Shown one piece after another: positions 40,068 through 48,786 of a stretch of DNA of 64,000 nucleotides. The number at the start of each line of letters is the position of its first letter. Positions within the stretch are counted from its first letter, which is position 1. Position numbers and translations under genes: made by a program. Source of the DNA: Desulfoscipio geothermicus (lineage in GTDB: Bacteria; Bacillota; Desulfotomaculia; Desulfotomaculales; Desulfallaceae); the NCBI GenBank assembly GCA_016841205.1, contig JAENZP010000006.1, positions 101,998 through 165,997 on the forward strand, written 5' to 3'. The notes beneath the pieces are model-generated. The model ran no database searches. It saw only the letters and a list, made by a program, of their open reading frames with translations, and was not told where the DNA came from.

Positions 40068-41174
40068 ATGCGCCGGTTTATAAGTATCGCCTTGTTAACA
40101 TTTTTACTGATTATAGGAGGATCCATAACTTCGTTTGCTGCTAGTGAAGAACAACCCACGAGTGAGCAATCGAACGATCTTAGTTTAGAGGAAGTCGTTG
40201 AGCTTGCTCTGGCTAAAAGTACAACCATAGAGCAAGCCGAAAAGGACGTCGACCGGTCCTGGGAAGTACGTAAAGCTATGAGGAGTGGGTATGAATCCGG
40301 TACACCAACGGCTGGAGATTTATATGAAGATCTTCCTGGTACCAGTGATTATTTTATTAGCTTTTTAAGTGCTAACGGCAATTGGACAATAAACCAAAAG
40401 ACGCTGGAGTTAACCAAAGACTCTGTTGTTTTACAAGCTAAAAATAACTATTACGATATACTAATAAAACTAAATAATCTTGATACAGCCAAGCTCTCTG
40501 TACAAAAAGCAGAAGTCGATTATCGTATAGCTGCAGCCAAGGCTGTTGTCGGTATGGTATCTGATGTTGAAGTAAAGGCAGCAGTCAGCTTGCTGGAAAC
40601 AGAGAAAAGTGCTTTGGAACAAGCTCAGGCCGAATTAGAAAATGCTTATCGTACTTTAAATAAGCTTATTGGATTTAAGCAAGAGGAACGCCCCAATCTG
40701 ATAACATCAATTGAATTTAAAAGAATAGAAGAGCAGAATTTGGAGAATAAAGTTGTCTGGGCCCTTTCACCTGATAACAACCCTTATTTGTGGAGTAAAA
40801 AGGAAGGGTACGAAATTGCCAAATACACGTGGACTACCACCGAACCTGGTGAAGCCGGGTTAATAGATAAAGAAAAGGCTGAAATAACATACGAGGAAGC
40901 CAGAAAGGATACCCGCAACAAAATATATGAGTTATATGATAATTTAAAAACTCTCGAAGCTTCTTATATGTCGGCTGAAGAAGGTGTGAATGCGGCAACA
41001 GAGGCTTTAAGAGTGACCCAGTTAATGTATAAGGTTGGAATGGTAACTAAAAATGATGTTTTAGAGAAGGAAGTAGCCCTTGCCAGTGCTAAGGATGGCT
41101 TACTTACTGTAAAGAGCTCGTATGAACTCGCAAAAGCAACTTTTGAAAAGCCATGGCTAGCTTTTGTGGGCTAA
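40068..41174 (+). CDS. TolC-family (outer membrane efflux-like) secreted protein
   Basis: A 368-residue protein with a signal peptide (FISIALLTFLLIIGG, cleavage near SFAAS). The mature part is almost wholly helical: LSLEEVVELALAKS opens the first repeat, and MYKVGMVTKNDVLEKEVAL near the end is the characteristic TolC repeat signature. Sequence for the outer-membrane beta-barrel segments is not obvious, fitting a host without an outer membrane. A role as a periplasm-like coiled-coil tube or wall-associated protein is unproven. ATG 40068 has AGAGGAG nine bases upstream. An RND pump operon lies 3 kb downstream. Confidence 0.75.
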   Translation: MRRFISIALLTFLLIIGGSITSFAASEEQPTSEQSNDLSLEEVVELALAKSTTIEQAEKDVDRSWEVRKAMRSGYESGTPTAGDLYEDLPGTSDYFISFLSANGNWTINQKTLELTKDSVVLQAKNNYYDILIKLNNLDTAKLSVQKAEVDYRIAAAKAVVGMVSDVEVKAAVSLLETEKSALEQAQAELENAYRTLNKLIGFKQEERPNLITSIEFKRIEEQNLENKVVWALSPDNNPYLWSKKEGYEIAKYTWTTTEPGEAGLIDKEKAEITYEEARKDTRNKIYELYDNLKTLEASYMSAEEGVNAATEALRVTQLMYKVGMVTKNDVLEKEVALASAKDGLLTVKSSYELAKATFEKPWLAFVG

Positions 41175-41255
41175 GAGAGATTATCAATGTAAGTTAGTCT
41201 AAACAGTAAAATTATTTTATGTAACTCAATTCCTTTAACTTAATATTTTGAATTT

Positions 41256-41287
41256 GCCTGGACATCACTGACGTCCGGGCTTTATTT
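41256..41287 (+). terminator. Terminator after the TolC-like gene
   Basis: GCCTGGAC at 41256-41263 pairs with GTCCGGGC at 41273-41280 (one G-T pair), followed by TTTATTT. Confidence 0.8.
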
Positions 41288-41341
41288 GTAAATTTCGTAT
41301 CTTTCATACATAAGGATCAAATTTTTGAAAATGTTTAAGTG

Positions 41342-41370
41342 GGAACAAAAGAACAGCAGCATTAGTCAAA
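41342..41370 (+). promoter_or_regulatory. Candidate ECF promoter for the stalk-domain protein
   Basis: GGAACAA at 41342-41348 and GTCAAA at 41365-41370 have the same 18-base gap between GGAAC and GTC as the sites at 37138-37166 and 37502-37530. It lies 33 bases before the start codon. Confidence 0.65.
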
Positions 41371-41402
41371 ATACAAAATATATTATTTAGGAGTGAATTG
41401 AA

Positions 41403-43085
41403 TTGCAGCGTTGTTTAAAATATGTTCTTCTTATGGCCCTTCTAGTTAATTTTGTTCCTCTGGCTTATGCGGGTTCCGATACAAGCACAGTTATAATGCA
41501 AATTGGCAGCTCGCAAGCAGTGGTGGATGGTATAGCATCCGAACTGCAGATTTCTCCACAAATTAAAGATGACACTGCTTTGGTTCCGCTACGTTCCATC
41601 GTTGAAATATTTGGTACACAAGTGGAATGGAATACCGTGGATAAGGAAATCACTTTACGCCAGGGGGAGACTATAATTAGGCTCCTAACTGAAAGAAACG
41701 AAGCAGTTATAGATGAAATTGTATACCCGCTGTCCGGAACTTTGGTGGTAGAAGACGGTATCACACTGGTGCCGCTTCGTTTTTTGGTGGAAAACCTCAA
41801 TTACCAAGTATTTTTTATGCCTTCAACTAAGGAAATATATATCAAGCAATTACCACCGCCTAACCTGCCACCCAAAGCACAATTTGAAGTGCTTAATGAC
41901 ACGGTTGCCCAGGGAGAAACGGTTATTTATACAGAAAATAGCTATGACCCGGATGGTGATGAATTAGTAGAAAGAAAATGGGTAGGAAAGAAAAGAGCTT
42001 TTTTTGCCCCCGGGGATTATAAAGTGTCCTTGCAGGTAAAGGACAGTAATGGTTCTTGGAGTGAGCCGTTTACCAGGGTTATCAGGGTAACAAACGAAGT
42101 AAAAAAGGACGAGCTAACCTATAACTTGGATAATCCTCTGCCTGGTCAACCCCTGGATATGTCCAACATTCCGGTATTGGAATTTGAGAAATTAGATCCC
42201 GTGGTTATCCTGAATCAGGAAAAAATTATGATTAGTAATAGTCCGGAAATTGTTTCGCAGGAAGGGATCCTCTATCGCGATGTTTTAAGTGGGGATAATC
42301 GCCTGTATTATCATCATATAAACGGTACTAATAAAGCCATCAAGATATACCTATTGGCTGTCAACCAGGGCGCGCAACCGGTAACGCTGGAAGTGAGGAG
42401 ATGGGGTACCGCCGGGCCGGCCGATCCTCTTGCTGTGGGGCGTGCGGCCGCCTACCGGTTCCTGAATTCCAAGCTATCTAACACGCAATATTTGGAGGTA
42501 CAACCTGGGGAAAAGGTTGTAATTAATAAAGAAGCCCTTAATGACGTAGAGCCGGGACAGACCATTCATGGTATATTTGGAGTTAATGCCTCTGATGATC
42601 TGCAATTTACCGTAGTGGCTGTAAGTAGTCCTGAACAACTGGACAAATTAGAAGGAAAGCCTTTGCTTTCACATGACGGCAAACATACTAGAGGTACTTT
42701 TTTAAGAGCAAACCGCAATGTTACGATGCGCCTTAATATCAAAAAACCGGCCAGGTTGGTGGTTGCAGATGGTGAGGGGGACTTATTCTTATATGGCAAG
42801 GATGGGGAACAGCTTACACGGAATAAGGGTAATTATGGATTGATTTACCGCATTGCCATACGGACTGAGTTCCCTGTAGGCGTATTATTTTCCGCGCGCG
42901 GAGGCGTTTTTGCTGGAGCCGGAAATTGGGATGGCCAGGCTTTTAACCTTCCCAACCAGGGTCTATTGCAGCCTAAGGGAGGATGTATGATTGGCGTGGT
43001 AGAACCGGGGGAAGAAAAAGTATTGGAGTTTATTCCCCCTGCCGGATCCTATTTGCCTGTTAATTTGATATTCATACCATTTTAA
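41403..43085 (+). CDS. Secreted stalk-domain and PKD-like surface protein
   Basis: A 560-residue exported protein: signal peptide (KYVLLMALLVNFVPLAYAG), a copper amine oxidase N-terminal-like stalk domain (about 30-150; TALVPLRSIVEIFGTQVEW and VEDGITLVPLRFLVENLNY), a PKD-like domain (about 160-240; ENSYDPDGDELVERKWVG) and a C-terminal beta-rich region of about 300 residues that I do not recognise. It is probably fixed to the cell surface and may bind other wall components. The start is TTG 41403 with TAGGAGTGA upstream. It lies between ECF-type promoter and terminator as a single-gene unit. Confidence 0.8.
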   Translation: MQRCLKYVLLMALLVNFVPLAYAGSDTSTVIMQIGSSQAVVDGIASELQISPQIKDDTALVPLRSIVEIFGTQVEWNTVDKEITLRQGETIIRLLTERNEAVIDEIVYPLSGTLVVEDGITLVPLRFLVENLNYQVFFMPSTKEIYIKQLPPPNLPPKAQFEVLNDTVAQGETVIYTENSYDPDGDELVERKWVGKKRAFFAPGDYKVSLQVKDSNGSWSEPFTRVIRVTNEVKKDELTYNLDNPLPGQPLDMSNIPVLEFEKLDPVVILNQEKIMISNSPEIVSQEGILYRDVLSGDNRLYYHHINGTNKAIKIYLLAVNQGAQPVTLEVRRWGTAGPADPLAVGRAAAYRFLNSKLSNTQYLEVQPGEKVVINKEALNDVEPGQTIHGIFGVNASDDLQFTVVAVSSPEQLDKLEGKPLLSHDGKHTRGTFLRANRNVTMRLNIKKPARLVVADGEGDLFLYGKDGEQLTRNKGNYGLIYRIAIRTEFPVGVLFSARGGVFAGAGNWDGQAFNLPNQGLLQPKGGCMIGVVEPGEEKVLEFIPPAGSYLPVNLIFIPF

Positions 43086-43119
43086 TGGTATTTAAATAAA
43101 TAGATAGTGCATGGCTAAA

Positions 43120-43170
43120 AAGGTGACAACCTGTCTGCTGCAGGAGAACGGCCGGTCGCCTTATTCTTTT
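43120..43170 (+). terminator. Terminator after the stalk-domain protein gene
   Basis: AAGGTGAC at 43120-43127 pairs with GTCGCCTT at 43155-43162 (one G-T pair) with an inner CCTG/CAGG pairing, followed by ATTCTTTT. Confidence 0.65.
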
Positions 43171-43189
43171 CCCCACCCCCATTATCCGA

Positions 43190-43219
43190 TTGACAAGCAT
43201 AGACATAACAAATTATACT
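43190..43219 (+). promoter_or_regulatory. Sigma-A promoter of the efflux operon
   Basis: TTGACA at 43190-43195 and TATACT at 43214-43219 with an 18-base spacer, about 72 bases before the marR start codon. Confidence 0.78.
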
Positions 43220-43290
43220 TAACCCAGTAAATAATTCAATGTGCAAATAATTGTTAAAACAAGATTTATAAAAAAAAGGGGGGGGTTGAT

Positions 43291-43758
43291 ATGAATCGGG
43301 AGGTTCTTTTTCGTTACATTGAACGTCTGGAGGAGATGCAAGGACAGTTTTTGCGTCGTATTCATCAGGAGCTGATCGGCGTGTTGGACCCGGGCATTAC
43401 CGGTCACCAGTTTATTGTCCTGAAAATGATCAAAGACCATGGACAGATGACCGTGTCCCAGGTGGCCGAATGGCTGGGGGTGTCTCTGAGTGCCGTTACA
43501 GCTCTGGTGGACCGGCTGTGCAAAGTCGGGTTGGTGGAGCGCCATCGTGCGGAAGAAGATCGTCGTGTGGTTTGGTTGGAAATAACCGAGGAAGGTCGTC
43601 GGGTGGTTCAGGTATGTGACGAGGGGCGGCAGAGAATTATACTGCGCTGTCTGGGGCCACTCACCGAGGAAGAATTGTTACATATGATTGAGATTTATGA
43701 GAAAATAATATCTTTTATGAAGCAGGAAGATGCACAGCGAACGAAACACCAGGTATAG
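43291..43758 (+). CDS. MarR-family transcriptional regulator
   Basis: A 155-residue winged-helix protein, probably a repressor of its own operon that responds to a toxic compound. The recognition region is MTVSQVAEWLGVSLSAVTALVDRL and the wing contains ERHRAEEDRRVVWLEITEEG, both diagnostic for MarR. It is the first gene of an operon with four efflux genes. The ribosome binding site is a run of eight G residues. Confidence 0.93.
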   Translation: MNREVLFRYIERLEEMQGQFLRRIHQELIGVLDPGITGHQFIVLKMIKDHGQMTVSQVAEWLGVSLSAVTALVDRLCKVGLVERHRAEEDRRVVWLEITEEGRRVVQVCDEGRQRIILRCLGPLTEEELLHMIEIYEKIISFMKQEDAQRTKHQV

Positions 43759-43767
43759 ATTCGGCAC

Positions 43768-44973
43768 TTGAAACAATTTACAATAGAGAGGGGAGAGTTA
43801 GCTATTAAGCGCAAAGTTTACTTTCTAATCAGTCTATTGGTTATATTGCTTGCTTCAGGCTGTAGCGGTCAGAATAAGCAAAACACCGTTCAGGAAAAAA
43901 CCACCATCCCCGTTCAGGCGGCGGTGGTGGACGGAGGAACTCTTAGCGATACCACTGTTGTTACAGGCAAATTGGAAGCCCTTACAACATCGGATGTTGT
44001 GCCCAGCGGGCAGGGGGGCAAGGTTTTGGCCGCTAATGTTGAAGTAGGCAGCCAAGTTAGTAAAGGACAAACATTGATTACTTTGGAGAACACTTCTGAG
44101 GCCAGTTTGACAGCTGCGATAAAACAAGCCGAAAAGGGCGTGACACAGGCCCAGTCTAACTTGGAACTAGCCCGGATTAATTATGAGCAGGCCGCTGCCA
44201 ATTATGAGCGGGGTAAACAGCTTTACAAAACGGGAGCCATCCCCCAAGCGGGAGCGACAGGATTTGAAACTGTTTATGAAACACCCTACAAGCAGGCTAA
44301 GGTAAATTACGAGCAGGTGGCACCCGCTGCGTTGGCTAGCGCCCAGGCAGCTGTAACTCTGGCTAAAGAGACATACAATCAGCAACACAACAATTCATTT
44401 ATTAAGTCGCCCATTAGTGGTGTGGTGACCGCGGTTAACGTAAACCCCGGCGAATTAGCCAGTTCCTCCTCCCAAACACCCGTGGTGACCGTTGTCAACC
44501 TGGCCAAAGTAATAGTTAATGCCACGGTAACTGAGAGCCAGATTAATAAAATTAAGCAAGGTCAGGAAGTCCCGGTGAACATAAGCGCGGTTTCTGATAA
44601 ACCATTTACCGGGGTGATAACTAACATAGCCTTGGCGGCCGACCCCACAAGCAAAGCTTATCCCATCAAGGTGCAGATAGATAATGCCCAACACATCCTA
44701 AAGCCCGGTATGTTTGCCGAAGTACAAATAAAGGGTGACCAGCAGGAAACATTGCTGGTGCCCAGGGAAGCTGTTGGAAAAACAGGCGATAAGGATACTG
44801 TTTGGGTTATTAACAAGGATAAAGCAACATCCCGGGAGGTTACCGTTGGTACCAGTGATGGTAAAAAAATTCAAATCCTTAAGGGACTCAAAGAAGGAGA
44901 ACAAGTTGTTGTTTCCGGCCAGAACTTGCTTCAGGAAAATGCTAAAGTGGAAATACAGAGCAAGGTGAAGTAA
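43768..44973 (+). CDS. RND efflux adaptor (membrane fusion) lipoprotein
   Basis: A 389-401 residue HlyD/AcrA-type adaptor: lipoprotein signal with lipobox LLASGC, biotinyl-lipoyl-like half (VEVGSQVSKGQTLITLE), a helical hairpin (about 100-185), a beta-barrel and a membrane-proximal domain (GLKEGEQVVVSGQNLL). It links the RND pump to the outside. The outer boundary given uses TTG 43768, which has no ribosome binding site at normal distance. AGGGGAG at 43789-43795 instead sits eight bases before ATT 43804, from which an ideal short signal peptide (IKRKVYFLISLLVILLASGC) would start. Confidence 0.9.
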   Translation: MKQFTIERGELAIKRKVYFLISLLVILLASGCSGQNKQNTVQEKTTIPVQAAVVDGGTLSDTTVVTGKLEALTTSDVVPSGQGGKVLAANVEVGSQVSKGQTLITLENTSEASLTAAIKQAEKGVTQAQSNLELARINYEQAAANYERGKQLYKTGAIPQAGATGFETVYETPYKQAKVNYEQVAPAALASAQAAVTLAKETYNQQHNNSFIKSPISGVVTAVNVNPGELASSSSQTPVVTVVNLAKVIVNATVTESQINKIKQGQEVPVNISAVSDKPFTGVITNIALAADPTSKAYPIKVQIDNAQHILKPGMFAEVQIKGDQQETLLVPREAVGKTGDKDTVWVINKDKATSREVTVGTSDGKKIQILKGLKEGEQVVVSGQNLLQENAKVEIQSKVK

Positions 44974-44977
44974 GCTT

Positions 44978-47900
44978 ATGAAAATTACTGATGTATCTAT
45001 AAAGCGACCGATGCTGGTTACAGTTGTTATTATAATTGTGCTTTTGCTGGGCGGGGTATCCCTGTCCCGCTTAAGTATTGACCTTTTTCCCGAAATGGAA
45101 TTGCCCGTGGCAGTGGTAGTGACCAATTACTCGGGGGTGGGTCCGGAAGAAATTGAACAGCAAATTACCAAACCCATTGAATCAGTACTTAGTTCAGTAA
45201 ACAATTTGGATACCATTTCTTCAACAAGTAGTATGGGAAGTTCCACTGTAATGGTTATGTTAGACTGGGGTTCGGATATGGATTTTGCTTCGCTGGATAT
45301 CCGGGAGAAAATTGATATTATACGCGACGCACTACCGGATGAAGCAGATACACCGGTCATTTACAAAGCAGATTTGAACATGATGCCCATTGTGCAGGTG
45401 GCGGCATATAGTGCAGATCCCATGCAGCTTAAACAGGAAATGGATGATATAATCCTGCCCCGGCTGGAACGCGCAAGCGGTGTGGCCAGTGTTTGGTATG
45501 TGGGTGGTTGGGAAAGAGAAATTCAAGTGCGGGTTAATCCAACCAAACTAAATGGGTATGGACTGAGCTTAAATTCTCTTACTGCTGCACTGGGCAGTGA
45601 GAATGTGAATTATTCCGCCGGTACTGTTCGAGAAGGCCGGGATGATTTTTTATTACGGGTTACCGGTGAATTTGAAAACCTTGATCAAGTGCGCCGGGTA
45701 GTTGTAGGTAACTTCGGGGGTTCTCCGGTATACCTGGAGGATGTTGCCGAAGTGGTGGACGGGCAAAAAAAAGTTAACCAGATCAACCGGGTTAATGGCC
45801 AACCGGGCCTGACGCTAATGATCAACAAACAAAGTGGCGCCAATACGGTTGCAGCGGCCCGTGAGGTTAAAGCGGAATTGGAAAAGCTTCAGCAAGAAGT
45901 GCCTTCCGTTAGTTTTGAAATTATCATGGATCAGTCGGAATATATTGAGCAATCGATTAAAAATCTAATAAGGTCTGCGGTGGAAGGCGGCATACTTGCC
46001 GTATTTATTATCCTGATTTTTTTGCGCAATTTCCGCAGTACTATGATAATATCGACATCTATACCTATCGCCATTATAGGGGCTTTTGTACTGTTATATT
46101 TTAATGATATGACCATCAATATGATTACCCTGGGTGGTTTGGCGTTGGGTATTGGCTTAATTGTGGACGATTCCATTGTGGTATTGGAAAATATCTACCG
46201 TTATAGAGGAGAAGGTTTTGACAGGGTTGCCGCGGCCCGTGAGGCTACAAATGAGGTGGGATCTGCAGTCATTGCCTCGTCGTTAACGCTGGTATCAGTG
46301 TTTTTGCCCATAGTTTTCGTGGAAGGCCTGGCGGCCCAACTTTTTAAACCTATGGCACTGAGCATTAGCTTCTGCATATTGGCTTCGCTGGCGGTGTCCA
46401 TTACTTTGGTTCCTCTGCTGGCTTCCCGCTGGTTAAAAGTGAATAAAACCGGCGATGTGCAATCAGTCAAGCAAGAAAAACCCCGAGGGTGGCAGCGAAT
46501 TTACAGTTCATCCGAGCGGTTGTTTAATAAGTTGGACATGCTTTACCGACGGCTTTTGCATACGGCACTAAAACGGCGTAAGTTGACATTGCTGTTGGTG
46601 ACGGTGATATTTGTGCTGACATTGTGTGCCATACCCTTGCTGGGGATGGAATTTATGCCTGGTACGGATCAAGGTTACGTGGGTATTTCCGTGGAAATGC
46701 CCAAGGGAACCGCTTTGAACGAAACTGACCGAGTAGTGACAGAAGTTGAGCGTATTCTGGAGACTATGCCAGGTATTCAAAGTATTTCAAGCAGTGTTGG
46801 CAGTAGTGGATCAATGCTTGGAGGAGGGAACGCAGACCAAGCATCCATCACCTTGAAGATGATGCCATTGTCTCAGAGGGATATTTCTTCTGAAGAAGTG
46901 GCCGGCCAGTTAAGCACCAAACTACAAAATATACCGGGAGCTGACATAAAAGTCACGGCGGTAGAATCAGGCATGGGTGGTGATACTGCGCCGGTAGAAA
47001 TTAAGATTAGTGGTGATGATCTAGATATCCTGGCTCAATTGGGCGATCAGGTGGCCGCTATAGTACGAAAGGTGCCCGGCACTCGCGAGGTGGCTAGCAG
47101 CTTGGAAGAGGGGCGCCCCGAGATGCATGTGGTGGTGAACAGGGATCGGGCCGCCATGTACGGTTTGGGCTTGGCTGAGGTCGCCTCCACTGTGCGCACG
47201 GCCATTGATGGCACTGTGGCCACCCGGTATCGGGTAGACGGTGATGAAGTGGATATTCGGGTGCAATTGTCTGGTAGTGCGGACGAGTTTACCCCGAATG
47301 AACTATCCGGCTTGAATATTACTTCACCAACGGGTGCCCTTATCCCGTTGAACCAGGTGGCGGAACTCAAGCAGGAGCAGGGGCCTAATTCAATTAGCCG
47401 TAATAATCAGGCTCGTATTGTTACCATCACTTCACAACTGGCAGGGCGAGACTTGGGCAGCGTGATACGTGATATTCAACAAGGTATGACTACGATGAAT
47501 TTGCCTTCCGGATACCTTGTTGAATTTGGAGGACAGCAAGAGCAGATGGCGGATTCCTTTGGTTCCCTGGGATTAGCCTTGGTGCTGGCTATAATTTTAG
47601 TGTATTTGGTCATGGTAGCTCAGTTTGAATCTTTGCTATATCCCTTCGTAATAATGTTTTCCGTGCCGGTTACACTGATCGGGGTTGTGTTCGCTTTATT
47701 AATTACCGGTCGGTCCTTTAGTGTGGTGGCCTTTATAGGTATGATCATGCTGGTAGGTATTGTAGTTAAAAATGCCATTGTGCTGGTGGATTATATTAAT
47801 ATTCTCAGACGGCGCGGCTTGGAGCGAAATGAGGCTATATTGCAGGCCGGTCCCACACGTCTGCGGCCGATTCTAATGACGGCTCTGACCACTATTATGG

Positions 47901-48103
47901 CCATGTTCCCAATGGCCCTGGGTATCGGTGAGGGGGCAGAATCACAGGCCCCGCTGGCTACAGTGGTGGTGGGGGGATTGCTGTTTTCCACACTAATTAC
48001 CCTTCTGCTGGTTCCGGTAGGGTATACAATAATGGACGATTTTAGTAATAAAGTTAGCACAAAAATATTTAGAAAAAATAAGAATGCACAAGAAACAACA
48101 TAA
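44978..48103 (+). CDS. RND multidrug efflux permease, AcrB/SwrC-like
   Basis: A 1041-residue proton-driven transporter with 12 transmembrane helices and two large outer loops. It starts MKITDVSIKRPMLV, typical of the family. The proton-relay aspartates are in GLALGIGLIVDDSIVVLENIY (helix 4), and GFDRVAAAREATNEVGSAV and FMPGTDQGYVGISVEMPKG are standard blocks. In Gram-positives the nearest known relative is SwrC of Bacillus. It overlaps no gene and follows the adaptor by four bases. Confidence 0.96.
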   Translation: MKITDVSIKRPMLVTVVIIIVLLLGGVSLSRLSIDLFPEMELPVAVVVTNYSGVGPEEIEQQITKPIESVLSSVNNLDTISSTSSMGSSTVMVMLDWGSDMDFASLDIREKIDIIRDALPDEADTPVIYKADLNMMPIVQVAAYSADPMQLKQEMDDIILPRLERASGVASVWYVGGWEREIQVRVNPTKLNGYGLSLNSLTAALGSENVNYSAGTVREGRDDFLLRVTGEFENLDQVRRVVVGNFGGSPVYLEDVAEVVDGQKKVNQINRVNGQPGLTLMINKQSGANTVAAAREVKAELEKLQQEVPSVSFEIIMDQSEYIEQSIKNLIRSAVEGGILAVFIILIFLRNFRSTMIISTSIPIAIIGAFVLLYFNDMTINMITLGGLALGIGLIVDDSIVVLENIYRYRGEGFDRVAAAREATNEVGSAVIASSLTLVSVFLPIVFVEGLAAQLFKPMALSISFCILASLAVSITLVPLLASRWLKVNKTGDVQSVKQEKPRGWQRIYSSSERLFNKLDMLYRRLLHTALKRRKLTLLLVTVIFVLTLCAIPLLGMEFMPGTDQGYVGISVEMPKGTALNETDRVVTEVERILETMPGIQSISSSVGSSGSMLGGGNADQASITLKMMPLSQRDISSEEVAGQLSTKLQNIPGADIKVTAVESGMGGDTAPVEIKISGDDLDILAQLGDQVAAIVRKVPGTREVASSLEEGRPEMHVVVNRDRAAMYGLGLAEVASTVRTAIDGTVATRYRVDGDEVDIRVQLSGSADEFTPNELSGLNITSPTGALIPLNQVAELKQEQGPNSISRNNQARIVTITSQLAGRDLGSVIRDIQQGMTTMNLPSGYLVEFGGQQEQMADSFGSLGLALVLAIILVYLVMVAQFESLLYPFVIMFSVPVTLIGVVFALLITGRSFSVVAFIGMIMLVGIVVKNAIVLVDYINILRRRGLERNEAILQAGPTRLRPILMTALTTIMAMFPMALGIGEGAESQAPLATVVVGGLLFSTLITLLLVPVGYTIMDDFSNKVSTKIFRKNKNAQETT

Positions 48104-48129
48104 GGCCCGAAGGAGAGTGCACATGGCTT

Positions 48130-48786
48130 ATGAAAAATAAGAAAACCATTATTGCGGTACTGGCTTTGATGATCATTGCCCTGATAGGGGTAACGGTATA
48201 TTACTGGTACAATAACATTCATTTTGTTTCCACAGAGGATGCCAAAGTGGATGGGGATATCTATAAGGCGAGCCCGCAAATAACTGGTGAAATTCTTGAG
48301 GTAAAGGTGGCGGAGGGTGATAGTGTGAAAGCCGGCCAGATTATTGCCAGGCTTGATGATACAGCCCTGCCACTCGGTGGCAACACCGACCTGACCATGG
48401 TGCGTTCGCCCGTAAGTGGACAGGTAATTAAAAAATTGGCACATGCCGGTGAAATTGGGGCGGCCGGTCAGGCCGTGGCCATGATAGTAAGGCCCGATAT
48501 GCTGTATATCACAGCTAATTTAGAAGAAACAGAGATGGAAAAAGTCAAGGTCGGGCAACTGGTGGATATTAAGCTGGATAGTATACCTGATAAAAAATAT
48601 ACCGGCCGGGTGGACTTAATAGGCGAGGCCACCCTGTCTACCTTTTCATTGCTGTCCCAGACGAACTCCGGTGGGAATTTTACCAAGGTGGTGCAGCGTA
48701 TTCCGGTACGTATTAAATTTGAAGACATTGATCAATCACAATTATTTTTCGGCACTAATGCCGAGGTGAAAATCCATGTCCGCTAA
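48130..48786 (+). CDS. Short HlyD/EmrA-type adaptor protein
   Basis: A 218-residue adaptor with one N-terminal membrane helix (TIIAVLALMIIALIGVTVYYWY), the EmrA-like opening FVSTEDAKVDGDIYKASPQITGEILEVKVAEGD and a beta-barrel. It lacks the long helical hairpin of full EmrA proteins, going straight from the first lipoyl half (IARLDDTALPLGG) to the second (MVRSPVSGQVIKKLAHAGE), so it is a compact form. AAGGAGAG lies 12 bases upstream, a little far. It overlaps the next gene by 11 bases. Confidence 0.88.
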   Translation: MKNKKTIIAVLALMIIALIGVTVYYWYNNIHFVSTEDAKVDGDIYKASPQITGEILEVKVAEGDSVKAGQIIARLDDTALPLGGNTDLTMVRSPVSGQVIKKLAHAGEIGAAGQAVAMIVRPDMLYITANLEETEMEKVKVGQLVDIKLDSIPDKKYTGRVDLIGEATLSTFSLLSQTNSGGNFTKVVQRIPVRIKFEDIDQSQLFFGTNAEVKIHVR

